A stretch of DNA of 35,069 nt from Eubacteriales bacterium (lineage in GTDB: Bacteria; Bacillota_A; Clostridia; Christensenellales; Aristaeellaceae), in contig JARKQG010000072.1 of assembly GCA_029974035.1 (NCBI GenBank), positions 1 to 35,069 of the forward strand, given 5' to 3'. The notes below the pieces were generated by a model. It made no database searches. It was not told the origin of the DNA and saw nothing but the letters and a program-made list of their open reading frames with translations. Shown here piece after piece: positions 22,787 to 32,081 of this stretch. Every line of letters starts with the position of its first letter. Position 1 is the stretch's first letter. Both the position numbers and the translations under genes were made by a program.

Positions 22787-24016
22787 TCAGGCGCGGCGGA
22801 GCCTGTAATACAGGCGTCTGAGGACCCGCCGGACCGGATGGCGCCCGAGCCTTCGCATGTCCGAGCGCAGCACCCAGGCAAGGCCCGGGTCTGGCGGTGA
22901 GGCGCCGTATGTTTCGCGCATGCGCCGCTGGATGTCCGCGTAATAGACCGTGACGGTTCCCGGCAGATCGGCCTTGCCGTACAGGTCGCGCCAAAGGCGG
23001 CGCATCATCGGCTGCGGATAATCGAAGCCGTAGCGGCGCGGGTCCTCGCCCTCCGCGATCAGCGCCAGGATCGTCCGCCAGCATTTTTCGCAGCGGCAGC
23101 AATTCAGCCCGCCCCGGGACCGCCAGCAAACCCGGAGCGCTACGGGTATGCCCGTGCTCCGGACGAATTCGGCGATTCGGGCCACCTTGCGCTGCCGAGA
23201 ATACTCGTATCCGTCGTGGTGGACGCGCGCGCCGCAAAAGCGCACGTGGTTGTCGATATCGGGGCTCGAGGCGCAAAGCGTGGGACGCGGGTTCGCCGCG
23301 CTGAAGGTGGACGCAAAATAGACCAGCGAATAGCCTTCGGCGCAGGCCGGCGGCGCCGCATGGCCGATGAGGCCGACGCCGTGCTGAAACGCGTGCCACC
23401 ACCCGTCTTTGCAGGCCGAAATCCTTCGGTTGAGCGCGCCTTCGTTCAGAAAGGTGCGCAGACCGGATTTGACCGTGATCCACTCCGTCCCGAAGGCCCC
23501 CGCCACCTCGATCAGGTGGTCGCGCACCTTTGCCCAGCCGGTTTCGTCGTCCAGCTTCACGTCGGCGCCCCAAAGGGTGATCAGCGCCGGTTTCTCCCCG
23601 GCGTGGCTGACGAGGGTGGAATGCGCGTCCACCCCGCCGCTGAAAAACGCCGCCGCCGCCCCCGGACGCGGGGAACCGCCGTCCTCGAGGACATCCACCC
23701 GGAGCGATCCGCCCAGGGACATCGCCGGCAGCATGGCTTCATAGCCCCTTTTGAACGCCGGGATGCTCTCGTAAAAGTCCCGGTCGCAGGCGGGCGCAAC
23801 GATCTCGGCATCGTATACCCATGCCATCGGCAGCAGGTTTGCAAAGAGCGGTACGAGCGCGACGCCGGGGGAAACCGAGGATACGTCGCGGCTGTACTCG
23901 ACGAAGAACGGCTCCGCGGCGTTGAAGGCTTCGCGCCACGCCCCGCGCACTTCGTACGCGTAGTCAATCCGGTTGCCGGAAATTCTGGGTGGCCCGACGA
24001 TGATCGCGTTTTTCAT
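22787..24016 (-). CDS. QueC-like PP-loop protein, orphan, function unknown
   Basis: 409 residues from the ATG at 24014-24016, with AGGGAGAT upstream. A frame open to 24355 crosses the promoter and is not used. Residues ~1-115 are a domain I do not recognise. Then AFFSGGVDAHST (124-133) is a PP-loop of the N-type ATP pyrophosphatase kind, and LITLWGADV follows. The segment 297-312 holds Cys at 297, 306, 309 and 312. This C-x8-C-x2-C-x2-C spacing is that of the zinc site in QueC (7-cyano-7-deazaguanine synthase). It is longer than QueC (~220), and no queD, queE or queF is nearby. QueC-like proteins also occur in Qat and some CBASS defence loci, but no partner is present here. It probably adenylates a carboxylate or similar group on an unknown substrate. 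Confidence 0.7.
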   Translation of the reverse strand: MKNAIIVGPPRISGNRIDYAYEVRGAWREAFNAAEPFFVEYSRDVSSVSPGVALVPLFANLLPMAWVYDAEIVAPACDRDFYESIPAFKRGYEAMLPAMSLGGSLRVDVLEDGGSPRPGAAAAFFSGGVDAHSTLVSHAGEKPALITLWGADVKLDDETGWAKVRDHLIEVAGAFGTEWITVKSGLRTFLNEGALNRRISACKDGWWHAFQHGVGLIGHAAPPACAEGYSLVYFASTFSAANPRPTLCASSPDIDNHVRFCGARVHHDGYEYSRQRKVARIAEFVRSTGIPVALRVCWRSRGGLNCCRCEKCWRTILALIAEGEDPRRYGFDYPQPMMRRLWRDLYGKADLPGTVTVYYADIQRRMRETYGASPPDPGLAWVLRSDMRRLGRHPVRRVLRRLYYRLRRA

Positions 24017-24099
24017 TTTTCGGCATCTCCCTCGACATAAAGCGTCTGAAAAGGGTGCCCGTTGGCGTGGACGGCGGGAAACCGGACGCACCTGAGCGC

Positions 24100-24128
24100 A
24101 TTTTACCACACGGCGCAAAGCGGGGCAA
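24100..24128 (-). promoter_or_regulatory. Promoter of the QueC-like gene
   Basis: On the minus strand, TTGCCC (24123-24128), a 17-base spacer and TAAAAT (24100-24105), giving a leader of about 75 bases. Confidence 0.6.
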
Positions 24129-24207
24129 TCCTCCGGCGCGGTTTTTTCCCGGGCCTGGGAATTTTGCCAAACCGGCGCGAAAACGGACGGTTTTCCGCGT
24201 TTCGAGA

Positions 24208-24236
24208 TTGATTTTTCCCCCGGCGTGCGGTATACT
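24208..24236 (+). promoter_or_regulatory. upp promoter
   Basis: TTGATT (24208-24213), a 17-base spacer and TATACT (24231-24236). The short leader shows no PyrR-type attenuator. Confidence 0.75.
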
Positions 24237-24278
24237 AACAAACGGGCTTTTTTCAGGTCAGATTTGGAGGCGGTACGA

Positions 24279-24908
24279 ATGGGAAAACTGCATGTGATTG
24301 ACCACCCTCTGGTGCAGCACAAGCTTTCACTGATGCGGGATAAGACGACCGGCACGAAGGACTTCCGGGAACTGCTCCAGGAAGTCGCGACGCTGATGGC
24401 CTACGAGGTGACGCGCGATCTGCCGCTCAAGGAAGTCGAGATCGAGACGCCCATCGGCCCGTGCCGCACCAGGATCATCGACGGGCGCATGCTGGGCATC
24501 ATCCCGATCCTCCGGGCGGGCCTGGGCATGGTGGACGGCATCATGCAACTGGTGCCAGGCGCGAAGGTGGGCCACATCGGCCTCTACCGCGACCCGGTGA
24601 CGTTGCAGCCCGTGGAATACTACTGCAAGCTGCCCTCCGACGCCACCGAGCGGGAGTTGATCGTGCTGGACCCCATGCTGGCCACCGGCGGCTCCTCCGC
24701 CGCGGCGATCCGCTTTCTCAAGGACAGGGGCTGCCGCAGCATCAAGCTGGTGTGCCTGATCGGCGCGCCCGAGGGCATCCATCGCGTGCAGGAAGAGCAC
24801 CCGGACGTGGACATCTACATCGCCGCGGTGGACGAAAAGCTCAACGAGCACGGCTATATCGTACCCGGCCTGGGCGACGCGGGCGACCGGCTCTTCGGCA
24901 CCAAGTAG
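24279..24908 (+). CDS. upp: Uracil phosphoribosyltransferase
   Basis: A salvage enzyme of 209 residues making UMP from uracil and PRPP. It begins [16 protein letters not shown], and the ATG at 24279 follows [27 protein letters not shown], the PRPP loop [11 protein letters not shown] and the C-terminal [14 protein letters not shown] are textbook family blocks. The frame opens earlier (24225), but that would begin inside the promoter. It is followed by its own terminator before rsmA. Confidence 0.97.
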   Translation: MGKLHVIDHPLVQHKLSLMRDKTTGTKDFRELLQEVATLMAYEVTRDLPLKEVEIETPIGPCRTRIIDGRMLGIIPILRAGLGMVDGIMQLVPGAKVGHIGLYRDPVTLQPVEYYCKLPSDATERELIVLDPMLATGGSSAAAIRFLKDRGCRSIKLVCLIGAPEGIHRVQEEHPDVDIYIAAVDEKLNEHGYIVPGLGDAGDRLFGTK

Positions 24909-24923
24909 CGGAAAACCCATCGA

Positions 24924-24949
24924 GGGCCCGGCGGCGCGCCGGGCCCTTT
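24924..24949 (+). terminator. upp terminator
   Basis: GGGCCCGGC (24924-24932) and GCCGGGCCC (24938-24946) form a perfect 9-bp stem with loop GGCGC, followed by TTT. Confidence 0.8.
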
Positions 24950-24966
24950 CAAAATGGAGGAACGCC

Positions 24967-25812
24967 ATGACCCACGGATTGACCGCGCGCGCGGCGCTGG
25001 AAGCGAACGGCTTTCGCTTTACCCATTCGCTGGGCCAGAATTTCATTCTGGACGACGGACTGATTTCGCGCATTCTGGACGAGGCCGGGGTCCGGGCGGG
25101 GGACGGTGTGCTGGAGATCGGCGCGGGCGCCGGGGTGATGACGCGGCACCTGGCCGACCGGGGGGCGAAGGTGCTGGCGCTGGAGATCGACCAGTCCCTC
25201 CGGCCGGTGCTGGAAGCGGTGCTGGAAGGCTCCGGCGCTCGGGTGGAATACGCCGATGTGCTGAAGTGCGACCTGGCGGCGCTCGTTGGAGAGGCCTTCG
25301 GGGGCGAACCCTTCGACGTGGTGGCGAACCTGCCGTACTGCATCACGGCGGACGCGTTTCAGATGCTGGTCCGGTCGCACCTGCCCATCCGCCGCATGAC
25401 GGTGATGGTGCAGAAAGAGGCGGCGGAGCGCATCATGGCGTCTCCGGGCCGGAAGAACTGGTGCCTTCTGTCCGCGACGGTGCAGTACTTTGGCGCGCCT
25501 GAGGTGCTGCTGCGGGTGCGGCCGGAGGCGTTCACGCCACGGCCCCGCGTGGAGAGCGTGCTCCTGGGGGTGGCCATGCATCCGGACCGCCGGAATCCGG
25601 AGGAGGAAGCGATGTTTCTCCGGGTAGCGGCGGCGGCGTTCGCCATGCGCAGAAAGACGCTGGTCAACAACCTCATGGCCGCTTTCCCCATGACCCGGGC
25701 GGGGGCGGAGGCGCTGGTGACCGGCCTCGGATTTGACCCCAGGGTGCGGGGGGAGGCGCTGACGCTTGCGCAGCTTGAGCGCCTGGGCGAAGCGATCCGG
25801 GAAACGGCGTAA
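24967..25812 (+). CDS. rsmA: 16S rRNA dimethyladenosine transferase RsmA (KsgA)
   Basis: 281 residues. It dimethylates two adjacent adenosines in helix 45 of 16S rRNA late in 30S assembly, using S-adenosylmethionine. HSLGQNFILDD near the N-terminus, the SAM motif VLEIGAGAGVMT and the catalytic NLPYCI are all present. FTPRPRVES and the helical C-terminal domain complete the fold. ATGGAGG lies upstream of the ATG. Its stop TAA sits in the A-run that forms the T-tract of the opposing parC terminator. Confidence 0.96.
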   Translation: MTHGLTARAALEANGFRFTHSLGQNFILDDGLISRILDEAGVRAGDGVLEIGAGAGVMTRHLADRGAKVLALEIDQSLRPVLEAVLEGSGARVEYADVLKCDLAALVGEAFGGEPFDVVANLPYCITADAFQMLVRSHLPIRRMTVMVQKEAAERIMASPGRKNWCLLSATVQYFGAPEVLLRVRPEAFTPRPRVESVLLGVAMHPDRRNPEEEAMFLRVAAAAFAMRRKTLVNNLMAAFPMTRAGAEALVTGLGFDPRVRGEALTLAQLERLGEAIRETA

Positions 25813-25845
25813 AAAACGGCCCCGCGGCGTCATGCCTCGGGGCCG
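25811..25845 (-). terminator. parE-parC operon terminator
   Basis: On the minus strand, CGGCCCCG and CGGGGCCG (plus coordinates 25838-25845 and 25817-25824) with an internal GGC/GCC pair form the stem. Six T follow (25811-25816). It lies between converging rsmA and parC. Confidence 0.85.
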
Positions 25846-25863
25846 CGGTCTGCCCGCGATGGG

Positions 25864-28281
25864 CTATGCGGGCGCGATCTCCTCCACCAGGTCGTCCAGC
25901 ATCGCCATCACCAGCGGCTGGCCCTTCCCGGCCTTCAGCTCGATTTTCACCCATTCGGTGTTCAGCTTCGTCACCTGTCCGCCCTTTTGCGCCACCAGGA
26001 CGTCGAAGGGCTCCCGTACCGGCAGCGCGCCCGCGATTTTTTCGCCGTTGGCGCCGTTTTTAAGGAAGGTAAAGCACTTCACGCCCTTTCCGCCCCGGGC
26101 CTGGGGATCGAAATCCACCAGCAGGCAGCGCTTCATGTAGCCCCGGTCGGTGGCGATCAGCACCTCGCCCTCGGGGGCGTCAAAGCAGAAGGCGAAGGCC
26201 ACCCGGTCGCCCGGCGCGAGGCTGACGCCCTTGACGCCCGCCGTGGCGCGGCCCGTGGCGGGAACCTCCGCCGCGTCAAAGAGGATGGACATCGCGCGCT
26301 CGGTAACGAGCAGCATCTGGTTTTCGCCGGATACCCGAAGGACCGTCAGCAGCCCGTCGCCCGGCTTCAGGTTGAGGGCCGCGAAGCGCGCCTTGCGGAC
26401 GGCGTACTCGTTTAGCGCGCTGCGCTTCACGAGCCCGCCCCGGGTGACGAAGATCAGATCCCCGTCGTAGCCGTCGTCCGCCAGCGCGAAGGCGGCCGTA
26501 AGCCCCTCTCCGGCGTCATAGCCGGCCAGAAGGCCCGTCAGCGCCAGCCCCCGGTCTTTGGGCCGCACCTCCGGCACCTGCGATACCGGCACCGGATAAC
26601 ACTGCCCCGCGCCGGAGAAGAACAGGATGCGCTGGTCGGTCATCGCGCGCAGCGCCATGCGCGGCCGCTCGGAATCCTCGGACTGGGCCTTTTCGTAGGC
26701 CCGGGGCGTCAGCCGCTTGACAAAGCCCGCCCGCGTGACCACGACCACCGCTTCCTCAGCGACGGGCTTTTCCTCCTCAAAGACCTGGGGCTCGTCGGGT
26801 CGGTCGGCCAGGGTGGTGCGGCGGGGATCGGCGTACTTGGCGCGGATCTCGGTCAATTCCTGCTTGATCACGGCCATCAGCTTCTTCTCGCTGCCCAAAA
26901 TGCCCGTCAGGCGGTCGATCAGCCGCATGATTTCCGCGTATTCCTTGCGCAGCGACACGATTTCCAGGTTGGTCAGCCGCTGAAGCCGCATGTCGAGGAT
27001 GGCCTGAGCCTGGATCTCCGTCAGGCCGAAGCGGGCCATCAGCCTTTCCCGGGCCTCCCTGGGGGTGGACGAGGCGCGGATCAGCCGGATCACTTCGTCC
27101 AGGTTGTCCACGGCGATGATGAGCCCCTCCAGAATGTGGGCGCGGGCCTTGGCCTGTTCCAGATCGTACCGGGTGCGGCGGGTGACCACGTCCTTCTGAT
27201 GGCGGATGAAGTGGCCGATCAGCTCCTTCAGCCCCATCTGCACCGGCTTGCCGCCGGCGATGGCCACGATGTTGACGCCGAAGGTGGTCTGAAGATCGGA
27301 GTACTTGTAGAGCATCGCCAGCGTCTTTTGCGGGTCCACATCGCGCTTGAGCTCGATGACCGCCCGCATGCCGGTGCGGTCAGACTCGTCCCGGATATCG
27401 TGAATGCCGCCGAAGAGTGCCTTTTTGTCCTCGCTGAGCTTCAGAATCTTCTCCAGCATGGAGGACTTGCCCACCTGATAGGGCATTTCGGTGATCACCA
27501 GCAGCGTCCGGCCCGACGGGCCGCTCTCCGTATGCACCTTTGCGCGCACCTGCAGCTTGCCGCGGCCGGTTTCGTAGGCCTGCCGCAGTTCACCATCCTT
27601 CAGAAGGACGCCGCCGGTGGGGAAGTCCGGCGCGGGAATGAAGCGCATCAGTTCGTCCACGGTGATGCCGGGGTTGTCAATCTGGGCGATGACGCCGTCG
27701 ACGGCCTCGCCCAGGTTGTGGGGCGGGATGTTGGTGGCCAGGCCCACCGCGATGCCGGAAGCGCCGTTCACCAGAAGGTTCGGAAAGCGGCCGGGCAGCA
27801 TGTCCGGCTCCTTCTGGGTATCGTCAAAGTTGAGGCGGAAGCTGACGGTGTCCTTGTCGATGTCGCGCAGAAGCTCCATGGCGAGGCTGGTCATCCGGGC
27901 TTCGGTGTAGCGCATGGCAGCGGGGCTGTCGCCGTCGATGGAGCCAAAGTTGCCGTGGCCGTCCACCAGCAGGCCCCGCATCACGAAGGGCTGGGCCATG
28001 CGCGCCAGCGCGTCGTAGACCGATGTGTCGCCGTGGGGATGGTACTTGCCCAGGCAGTCGCCCACAATGCGGGCGCACTTTCTGTGGGGCTTGTCGCTGG
28101 TCAGGCCCAGTTCGTGCATCGTGAACAGGATGCGCCGCTGCACGGGTTTTAAGCCGTCCTCCACCCGGGGCAGCGCGCGCTCCAGGATGACGTATTCGGA
28201 ATAGGGAATCATCGACTGGTGCATCACGTCTTCCATCGCGCGCTGGATGATGACATCGCGGGGCGGATCATTTTTGCTCAA
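25864..28281 (-). CDS. parC: Type IIA topoisomerase A subunit, topoisomerase IV-like
   Basis: The DNA cleavage and reunion subunit, 805 residues. The catalytic Tyr125 is in [10 protein letters not shown]. The quinolone-determining stretch reads [12 protein letters not shown], with Thr86 and Asp90 at the positions of E. coli GyrA Ser83 and Asp87. The C-terminal beta-propeller lacks the GyrA box in its first blade; only a weak QARGGKG occurs late (~753). This points to decatenating topoisomerase IV rather than supercoiling gyrase, though a gyrA label is possible. The start is a TTG overlapping the parE stop (CATTGA), preceded by GGGGGTG; no other in-frame start fits. Confidence 0.88.
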   Translation of the reverse strand: MSKNDPPRDVIIQRAMEDVMHQSMIPYSEYVILERALPRVEDGLKPVQRRILFTMHELGLTSDKPHRKCARIVGDCLGKYHPHGDTSVYDALARMAQPFVMRGLLVDGHGNFGSIDGDSPAAMRYTEARMTSLAMELLRDIDKDTVSFRLNFDDTQKEPDMLPGRFPNLLVNGASGIAVGLATNIPPHNLGEAVDGVIAQIDNPGITVDELMRFIPAPDFPTGGVLLKDGELRQAYETGRGKLQVRAKVHTESGPSGRTLLVITEMPYQVGKSSMLEKILKLSEDKKALFGGIHDIRDESDRTGMRAVIELKRDVDPQKTLAMLYKYSDLQTTFGVNIVAIAGGKPVQMGLKELIGHFIRHQKDVVTRRTRYDLEQAKARAHILEGLIIAVDNLDEVIRLIRASSTPREARERLMARFGLTEIQAQAILDMRLQRLTNLEIVSLRKEYAEIMRLIDRLTGILGSEKKLMAVIKQELTEIRAKYADPRRTTLADRPDEPQVFEEEKPVAEEAVVVVTRAGFVKRLTPRAYEKAQSEDSERPRMALRAMTDQRILFFSGAGQCYPVPVSQVPEVRPKDRGLALTGLLAGYDAGEGLTAAFALADDGYDGDLIFVTRGGLVKRSALNEYAVRKARFAALNLKPGDGLLTVLRVSGENQMLLVTERAMSILFDAAEVPATGRATAGVKGVSLAPGDRVAFAFCFDAPEGEVLIATDRGYMKRCLLVDFDPQARGGKGVKCFTFLKNGANGEKIAGALPVREPFDVLVAQKGGQVTKLNTEWVKIELKAGKGQPLVMAMLDDLVEEIAPA

Positions 28282-30248
28282 TGCGCTTCACCCCCGATCT
28301 CCACGCGCTCAATGAATTTGTCCTCGCGGTTGAAGTTGGCGTGCTGGCTGATGTACTCGCGGCGGGGGTCCACCTTGTCGCCCATCAGCACGGTGACCAG
28401 GCGCTCCGCCTCCGGCGCGTCCTCCAGCGTCACCTGGATCAGCTTGCGGTTTTCCGGGTTCATGGTGGTCTCCCAAAGCTGTTCGGGGTTCATCTCGCCC
28501 AGGCCCTTGTAGCGCTGCAGCGCGTAGCCGCGGCCCAGTTTTTTGATGGCCGCGTCCAGCTCCCGGTCGTCGTAGCAGTAGAGAGTGTTCGCTCCCTTCT
28601 GACACTTGTACAGCGGCGGCATGCCGATGAATACGTGCCCCTCGGTGACCAGCTCCCGCATGTAGCGGAAGAAGAAGGTGAGCAGGATCGCGCGGATGTG
28701 CGCGCCGTCCTGGTCGGCGTCCGACAGGATGATCACCCGGTTATACTTGAGGGTCTTGAGGTCAAAGTCCTCGCCGATGCCGGTGCCCAGCGCGGTGATG
28801 ACCGAGCGGAATTCCTCGTTGGCCAGCACCTGGTCGATGCGTTTTTTCTCCACGTTCAGCGGCTTGCCGCGAAGGGGCAGGATGGCCTGAAAGCGCCGGT
28901 CGCGGCCCTGCTTGGCGCTGCCGCCGGCGGAATCGCCTTCGACGATGAACAGCTCGTTTCTGGACGCGTCCCGCCCGGTGCAGCTGGACAGCTTGCCCAC
29001 CAGCGGCGCGGCCTCCAGCTGGTTTTTCTGGCGCGCCACGTCCCGGGCCTTGCGGGCGGCCTCGCGGACGCGGGCGGCCTGCACCGCCTTTTCCACAATG
29101 CGCTGGCCCAGATCCTGATGCTTCAGATCCTCCAGGTAGAGCGCCAGCTGTTCGGTGGCAATGGCCTCCACGATGGGGCGGACCTCCGTGTTGCCCAGAC
29201 GGCCCTTGGTCTGCCCCTCAAACTGAGGCTTTTGCACGCTGACGGCGATGACCGCCGTCATGCCTTCGCGGAAGTCCTCGCCGGAGAGGTTCGAGTCCTT
29301 TTCCTTCAGCGCGCCGAGCCTGCGGGCATAGTCGTTGAACACTTTGGTGACGGCGGCCTTGAAGCCCGTTTCGTGGGTGCCGCCCTCGCCGGTGGGGATG
29401 TTGTTGACGAAGGAAAAGAGGTTTTCCGTGTAGGAATCCGTGTACTGGATCGCCACCCGCAGCACGGTGTTTTCCTTTCGCCCCTCAAAGAGGATCGGCT
29501 CGCCGATGGCGTTTTTGTCAGCGTTCAGGTATTTGACGAAGTCGGAAAGGCCGCCGTCAAACCGGTATTCGACGGTGCGCTTTTCCGCGTCCTTGATCCG
29601 CTCGTCGGTAAAGCGGAAGGATACGCCGCGGTTCAGGTAGGCCAGCTCCTTGATGCGCCTGCGCACCTGGTCGCCGTTGAAGGTGGTCTCCTCAAAGACC
29701 CGGGGGTCGGGCTTGAAGCAGACGACGGTGCCGCGCTTTCGCGTGTTGCCCAGTTTTTCCAGCGGCGCGACGGGCCGCCCGGAGATGATCTTCCCGGTCT
29801 TTTTGTCCTCCACGCTTTCAAAGCGCTGCTGATAGTGGCTGAAGTCCTGGTATACGTCCACCACCAGCCACTCCGAAAGCGCGTTCACCACCGACGCGCC
29901 CACGCCGTGCAGGCCGCCGGAATAGGCATAGTTCTTGTTGTCAAATTTGCCGCCCGCGTGCAGCTGGGTGTAGACCACCTCCACCGCCGACACGCCCAGC
30001 TGCGGATGGATGTCCACGGGGATGCCGCGGCCGTTGTCCGTCACCTCGCAGCTGTCGTCTTTTTTGAGGGTGACGCCGATCTCCGTGGCGTAGCCGTTCA
30101 TCGCCTCGTCGATGGCGTTGTCGACGATCTCCCAGATCAGATGGTGCAGCCCGCGGGATCCCGTGGAGCCAATGTACATGCCCGGTCGCATCCGGACCGC
30201 GTCGAGGCCCTCGAGGATCTGTATGTCGCTGGCCTGGTATTTCGCCAT
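28278..30248 (-). CDS. parE: Type IIA topoisomerase B subunit, topoisomerase IV-like
   Basis: The ATPase subunit, 656 residues, partner of the A subunit downstream. The GHKL ATPase shows [13 protein letters not shown] and DNGRGIPVD. The transducer domain has [15 protein letters not shown]. The Toprim domain has [15 protein letters not shown] and [15 protein letters not shown], and the C-terminal block is [20 protein letters not shown] chose the ATG at 30246-30248 because GGGAGG lies upstream. The DADQDGAHI form, together with the GyrA-box-less partner, suggests ParE. The gene is divergent from the pentapeptide-repeat gene, with a palindrome in its promoter. Confidence 0.9.
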   Translation of the reverse strand: MAKYQASDIQILEGLDAVRMRPGMYIGSTGSRGLHHLIWEIVDNAIDEAMNGYATEIGVTLKKDDSCEVTDNGRGIPVDIHPQLGVSAVEVVYTQLHAGGKFDNKNYAYSGGLHGVGASVVNALSEWLVVDVYQDFSHYQQRFESVEDKKTGKIISGRPVAPLEKLGNTRKRGTVVCFKPDPRVFEETTFNGDQVRRRIKELAYLNRGVSFRFTDERIKDAEKRTVEYRFDGGLSDFVKYLNADKNAIGEPILFEGRKENTVLRVAIQYTDSYTENLFSFVNNIPTGEGGTHETGFKAAVTKVFNDYARRLGALKEKDSNLSGEDFREGMTAVIAVSVQKPQFEGQTKGRLGNTEVRPIVEAIATEQLALYLEDLKHQDLGQRIVEKAVQAARVREAARKARDVARQKNQLEAAPLVGKLSSCTGRDASRNELFIVEGDSAGGSAKQGRDRRFQAILPLRGKPLNVEKKRIDQVLANEEFRSVITALGTGIGEDFDLKTLKYNRVIILSDADQDGAHIRAILLTFFFRYMRELVTEGHVFIGMPPLYKCQKGANTLYCYDDRELDAAIKKLGRGYALQRYKGLGEMNPEQLWETTMNPENRKLIQVTLEDAPEAERLVTVLMGDKVDPRREYISQHANFNREDKFIERVEIGGEAH

Positions 30249-30279
30249 GCGAATCCTCCCGAAAAATCTTTTACGGAAC

Positions 30280-30309
30280 ATTATACCATATATGGTACGG
30301 AAAATGCAA
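30280..30309 (-). promoter_or_regulatory. parE-parC promoter
   Basis: On the minus strand, TTGCAT (30304-30309), an 18-base spacer and a perfect TATAAT (30280-30285). Confidence 0.75.
30284..30297. promoter_or_regulatory. Palindromic operator in the parE promoter spacer
   Basis: TACCATATATGGTA is a perfect 14-bp palindrome covering the end of the -10 box and most of the -35/-10 spacer of the parE promoter. A bound protein would block that promoter. It lies about 30 bases from the opposing promoter of the pentapeptide gene. Confidence 0.55.
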
Positions 30310-30324
30310 TCGCGGACGGCATGT

Positions 30325-30352
30325 TGTATTTTGCATCAAAACGTGCTATCGT
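30325..30352 (+). promoter_or_regulatory. Promoter of the pentapeptide-repeat gene
   Basis: TTGTAT, a 17-base spacer and TATCGT (30347-30352) with an extended -10 TGC. Transcription would begin near 30359, only a few bases before the start codon. Confidence 0.55.
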
Positions 30353-30363
30353 AGACGCGGGTG

Positions 30364-31011
30364 ATGGACTTGAACCGGATGAAACCGGCGCTGGCGGAAC
30401 CGCTGCGCCCGATGGGCCTGGCGGAAGCCGCGGCGCGCGCTGCCGCAGAGGGCCTGGAAGCCGAGGGCTTTGCCTTTGAAGGGGACGCGCTTTGCGCCTT
30501 TGAGGCGCGGCGGCTGGAGTTTTCCGGCTGCGCGTTTTCCCGCTGCCGGTTTGAGTCGCTCAATGTACGATGGCTCAGCTTCAGCGATTGCGTCTTTGCC
30601 GGATGCGATTTTTCAAACGCCGCGCTGAAGGGCGCGGCATTCAGGCGGGTGGAGATGCGGGACTGCCGGGCCGTGGGGGCGGAGATCGCCGAGGCATGGG
30701 TGGCCCACGCGCGGATCGCCCGCTGCCGGATGGACTACGCCGGGTTTGGGCGGGCCAAGCTGGAGAGCGTCCGGTTTGAGGACTGCGATTTGAAGGAAGC
30801 GTCCTTCTCCGGCTGCCGGTTCAAGGCGGTGGAGTTTGACGCGTGCGTGCTCACCGCGGCGGAATTTCTGAACGCGCCGCTCAAGGGCATCGATCTTCGG
30901 ACCAACCGCATCGATGGCATCAAGCTCTCCGGCGGCGAGCTGCGCGGCGCGGTGGTGTCGCCGGAGCAGGCGGTGGAGCTGTCAAAGCTGATGGGGCTCG
31001 TCGTCCGCTAG
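30364..31011 (+). CDS. Pentapeptide-repeat protein, Qnr-like size and layout
   Basis: 215 residues (216 if the adjacent GTG at 30361 is used). From about residue 38 to 198 the chain is pentapeptide repeats of the A(D/N)LXX kind with central Phe or Leu. Such chains form a right-handed quadrilateral beta-helix that mimics DNA. Length, the segment EMRDCRAVGAEI and the helical end SPEQAVELSKLMGLVVR resemble Qnr proteins (214-218 residues), which protect type IIA topoisomerases from quinolones. No long loops interrupt the helix. The gene lies directly divergent from parE-parC, supporting that target by context. No clear ribosome site precedes it. Function is inferred; many pentapeptide proteins have other roles. 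Confidence 0.82.
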   Translation: MDLNRMKPALAEPLRPMGLAEAAARAAAEGLEAEGFAFEGDALCAFEARRLEFSGCAFSRCRFESLNVRWLSFSDCVFAGCDFSNAALKGAAFRRVEMRDCRAVGAEIAEAWVAHARIARCRMDYAGFGRAKLESVRFEDCDLKEASFSGCRFKAVEFDACVLTAAEFLNAPLKGIDLRTNRIDGIKLSGGELRGAVVSPEQAVELSKLMGLVVR

Positions 31012-31072
31012 CGCATCGGCCGGGTATGACGGGGCGGGACAGGCGCATAAGGTTGCCCGAGGGGGGAATCGG

Positions 31073-32062
31073 ATGCGCAAGGCGGTCAATCTGTCGGCGG
31101 CGCTCTCCGCCGTGGCGGCGATGGTGGGCGCGGGGTTTGCCTCGGGCCGGGAACTGGTGGTTTTCTGTGCGGGGCAGGGCGCGGCTTCCTGGCTGGGCGT
31201 CGCGGTGGCCTGCGCCGGGATGGGTTTTTTGACCGGCGCCGTGGCGGCGCTGGCCAAGCGCACCGGAAAGCGCGATCTGCCCGGCATCTTTGAGCGGACG
31301 ATGGGCCGCGGCTCCGGGATCGCGATGCGGGTGGTGTATTCGGCGCTTCTGGTGCTGTGCGCGGCCGCAATGCTGTCCACGGGCGCGACGCTGGGCGCGC
31401 TGACATTCCCGGTTCACGGCGCGCTGCTCATCGGGACGGCGGCCACGTTCCTCTGCGCGCTCCTGCTGACGCGGCGCGGCGCGCTGAGCGCGGTGGGTTT
31501 GGCCCTGGTGGTGGGAATGGCGGTCTGGTACCTGGCGCTGGGGGCGGGACAGGGCGGTGGCGGCGTGCGCGTGGCCGGGTCCGCAATGATCTCGGCGGCC
31601 TCGGGCATGATTTACGCGGCGTTCAATGCCACCGTGGCGGCGGGTGTCGTGTGTCTGGACGCCGCGGAAGGGACGCGCCCGGTGCGAGTCGGCCTGTATA
31701 CGGGGCTTCTGATGGCCGCGATGCTGGTTCCGGCCAACTGGGCGCTTTTGCGGACCGGCGTGGAAACCCGGCAGATGGCGCTGCCCTCGGTGGTGATGGC
31801 GCAGCGGTGGGGCGTCGGCGGGTACTACCTGTCCATTGCGGCGCTGTTTCTGGCGGTGGTGACCACGCTGTCCGCGGCGCTGTCATCCCTCGGCGCGGTG
31901 CTGGAGGAGATGGGGTTGGGGTCAAGGCGGGCGATCTTCTTCGCCTCGGCCGCGGCGCTGATGCTGTCCATGGCCGGGCTGACGGTGCTGGTGGGCGTGG
32001 GTTATCCCGCGGTGGGTTTTGTGTGCGCGCTGATGCTGCTTTTGCTGATCTCCTATCTGTAA
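31073..32062 (+). CDS. YkvI-family membrane protein
   Basis: A polytopic membrane protein of 329 residues with about ten hydrophobic segments. The opening GAGFASGRELVVF (19-31) is the signature of the B. subtilis YkvI group, distantly related to APC-superfamily transporters. The substrate is unknown. GAGGGGGG lies upstream of the ATG. It follows the pentapeptide gene by 61 bases without a visible terminator, so read-through is possible. The hypothetical anchored protein follows 19 bases later. Confidence 0.85.
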   Translation: MRKAVNLSAALSAVAAMVGAGFASGRELVVFCAGQGAASWLGVAVACAGMGFLTGAVAALAKRTGKRDLPGIFERTMGRGSGIAMRVVYSALLVLCAAAMLSTGATLGALTFPVHGALLIGTAATFLCALLLTRRGALSAVGLALVVGMAVWYLALGAGQGGGGVRVAGSAMISAASGMIYAAFNATVAAGVVCLDAAEGTRPVRVGLYTGLLMAAMLVPANWALLRTGVETRQMALPSVVMAQRWGVGGYYLSIAALFLAVVTTLSAALSSLGAVLEEMGLGSRRAIFFASAAALMLSMAGLTVLVGVGYPAVGFVCALMLLLLISYL

Positions 32063-32081
32063 TGTTCATTGGGAGGCGTTC

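Noticed and set aside
22787..24016. QueC-like gene as part of a Qat or CBASS defence system
   Set aside because: Neighbours are xanthine dehydrogenase and upp; no nucleotidyltransferase sensor, effector, TatD nuclease or QatA/B partner lies within reach in the window.
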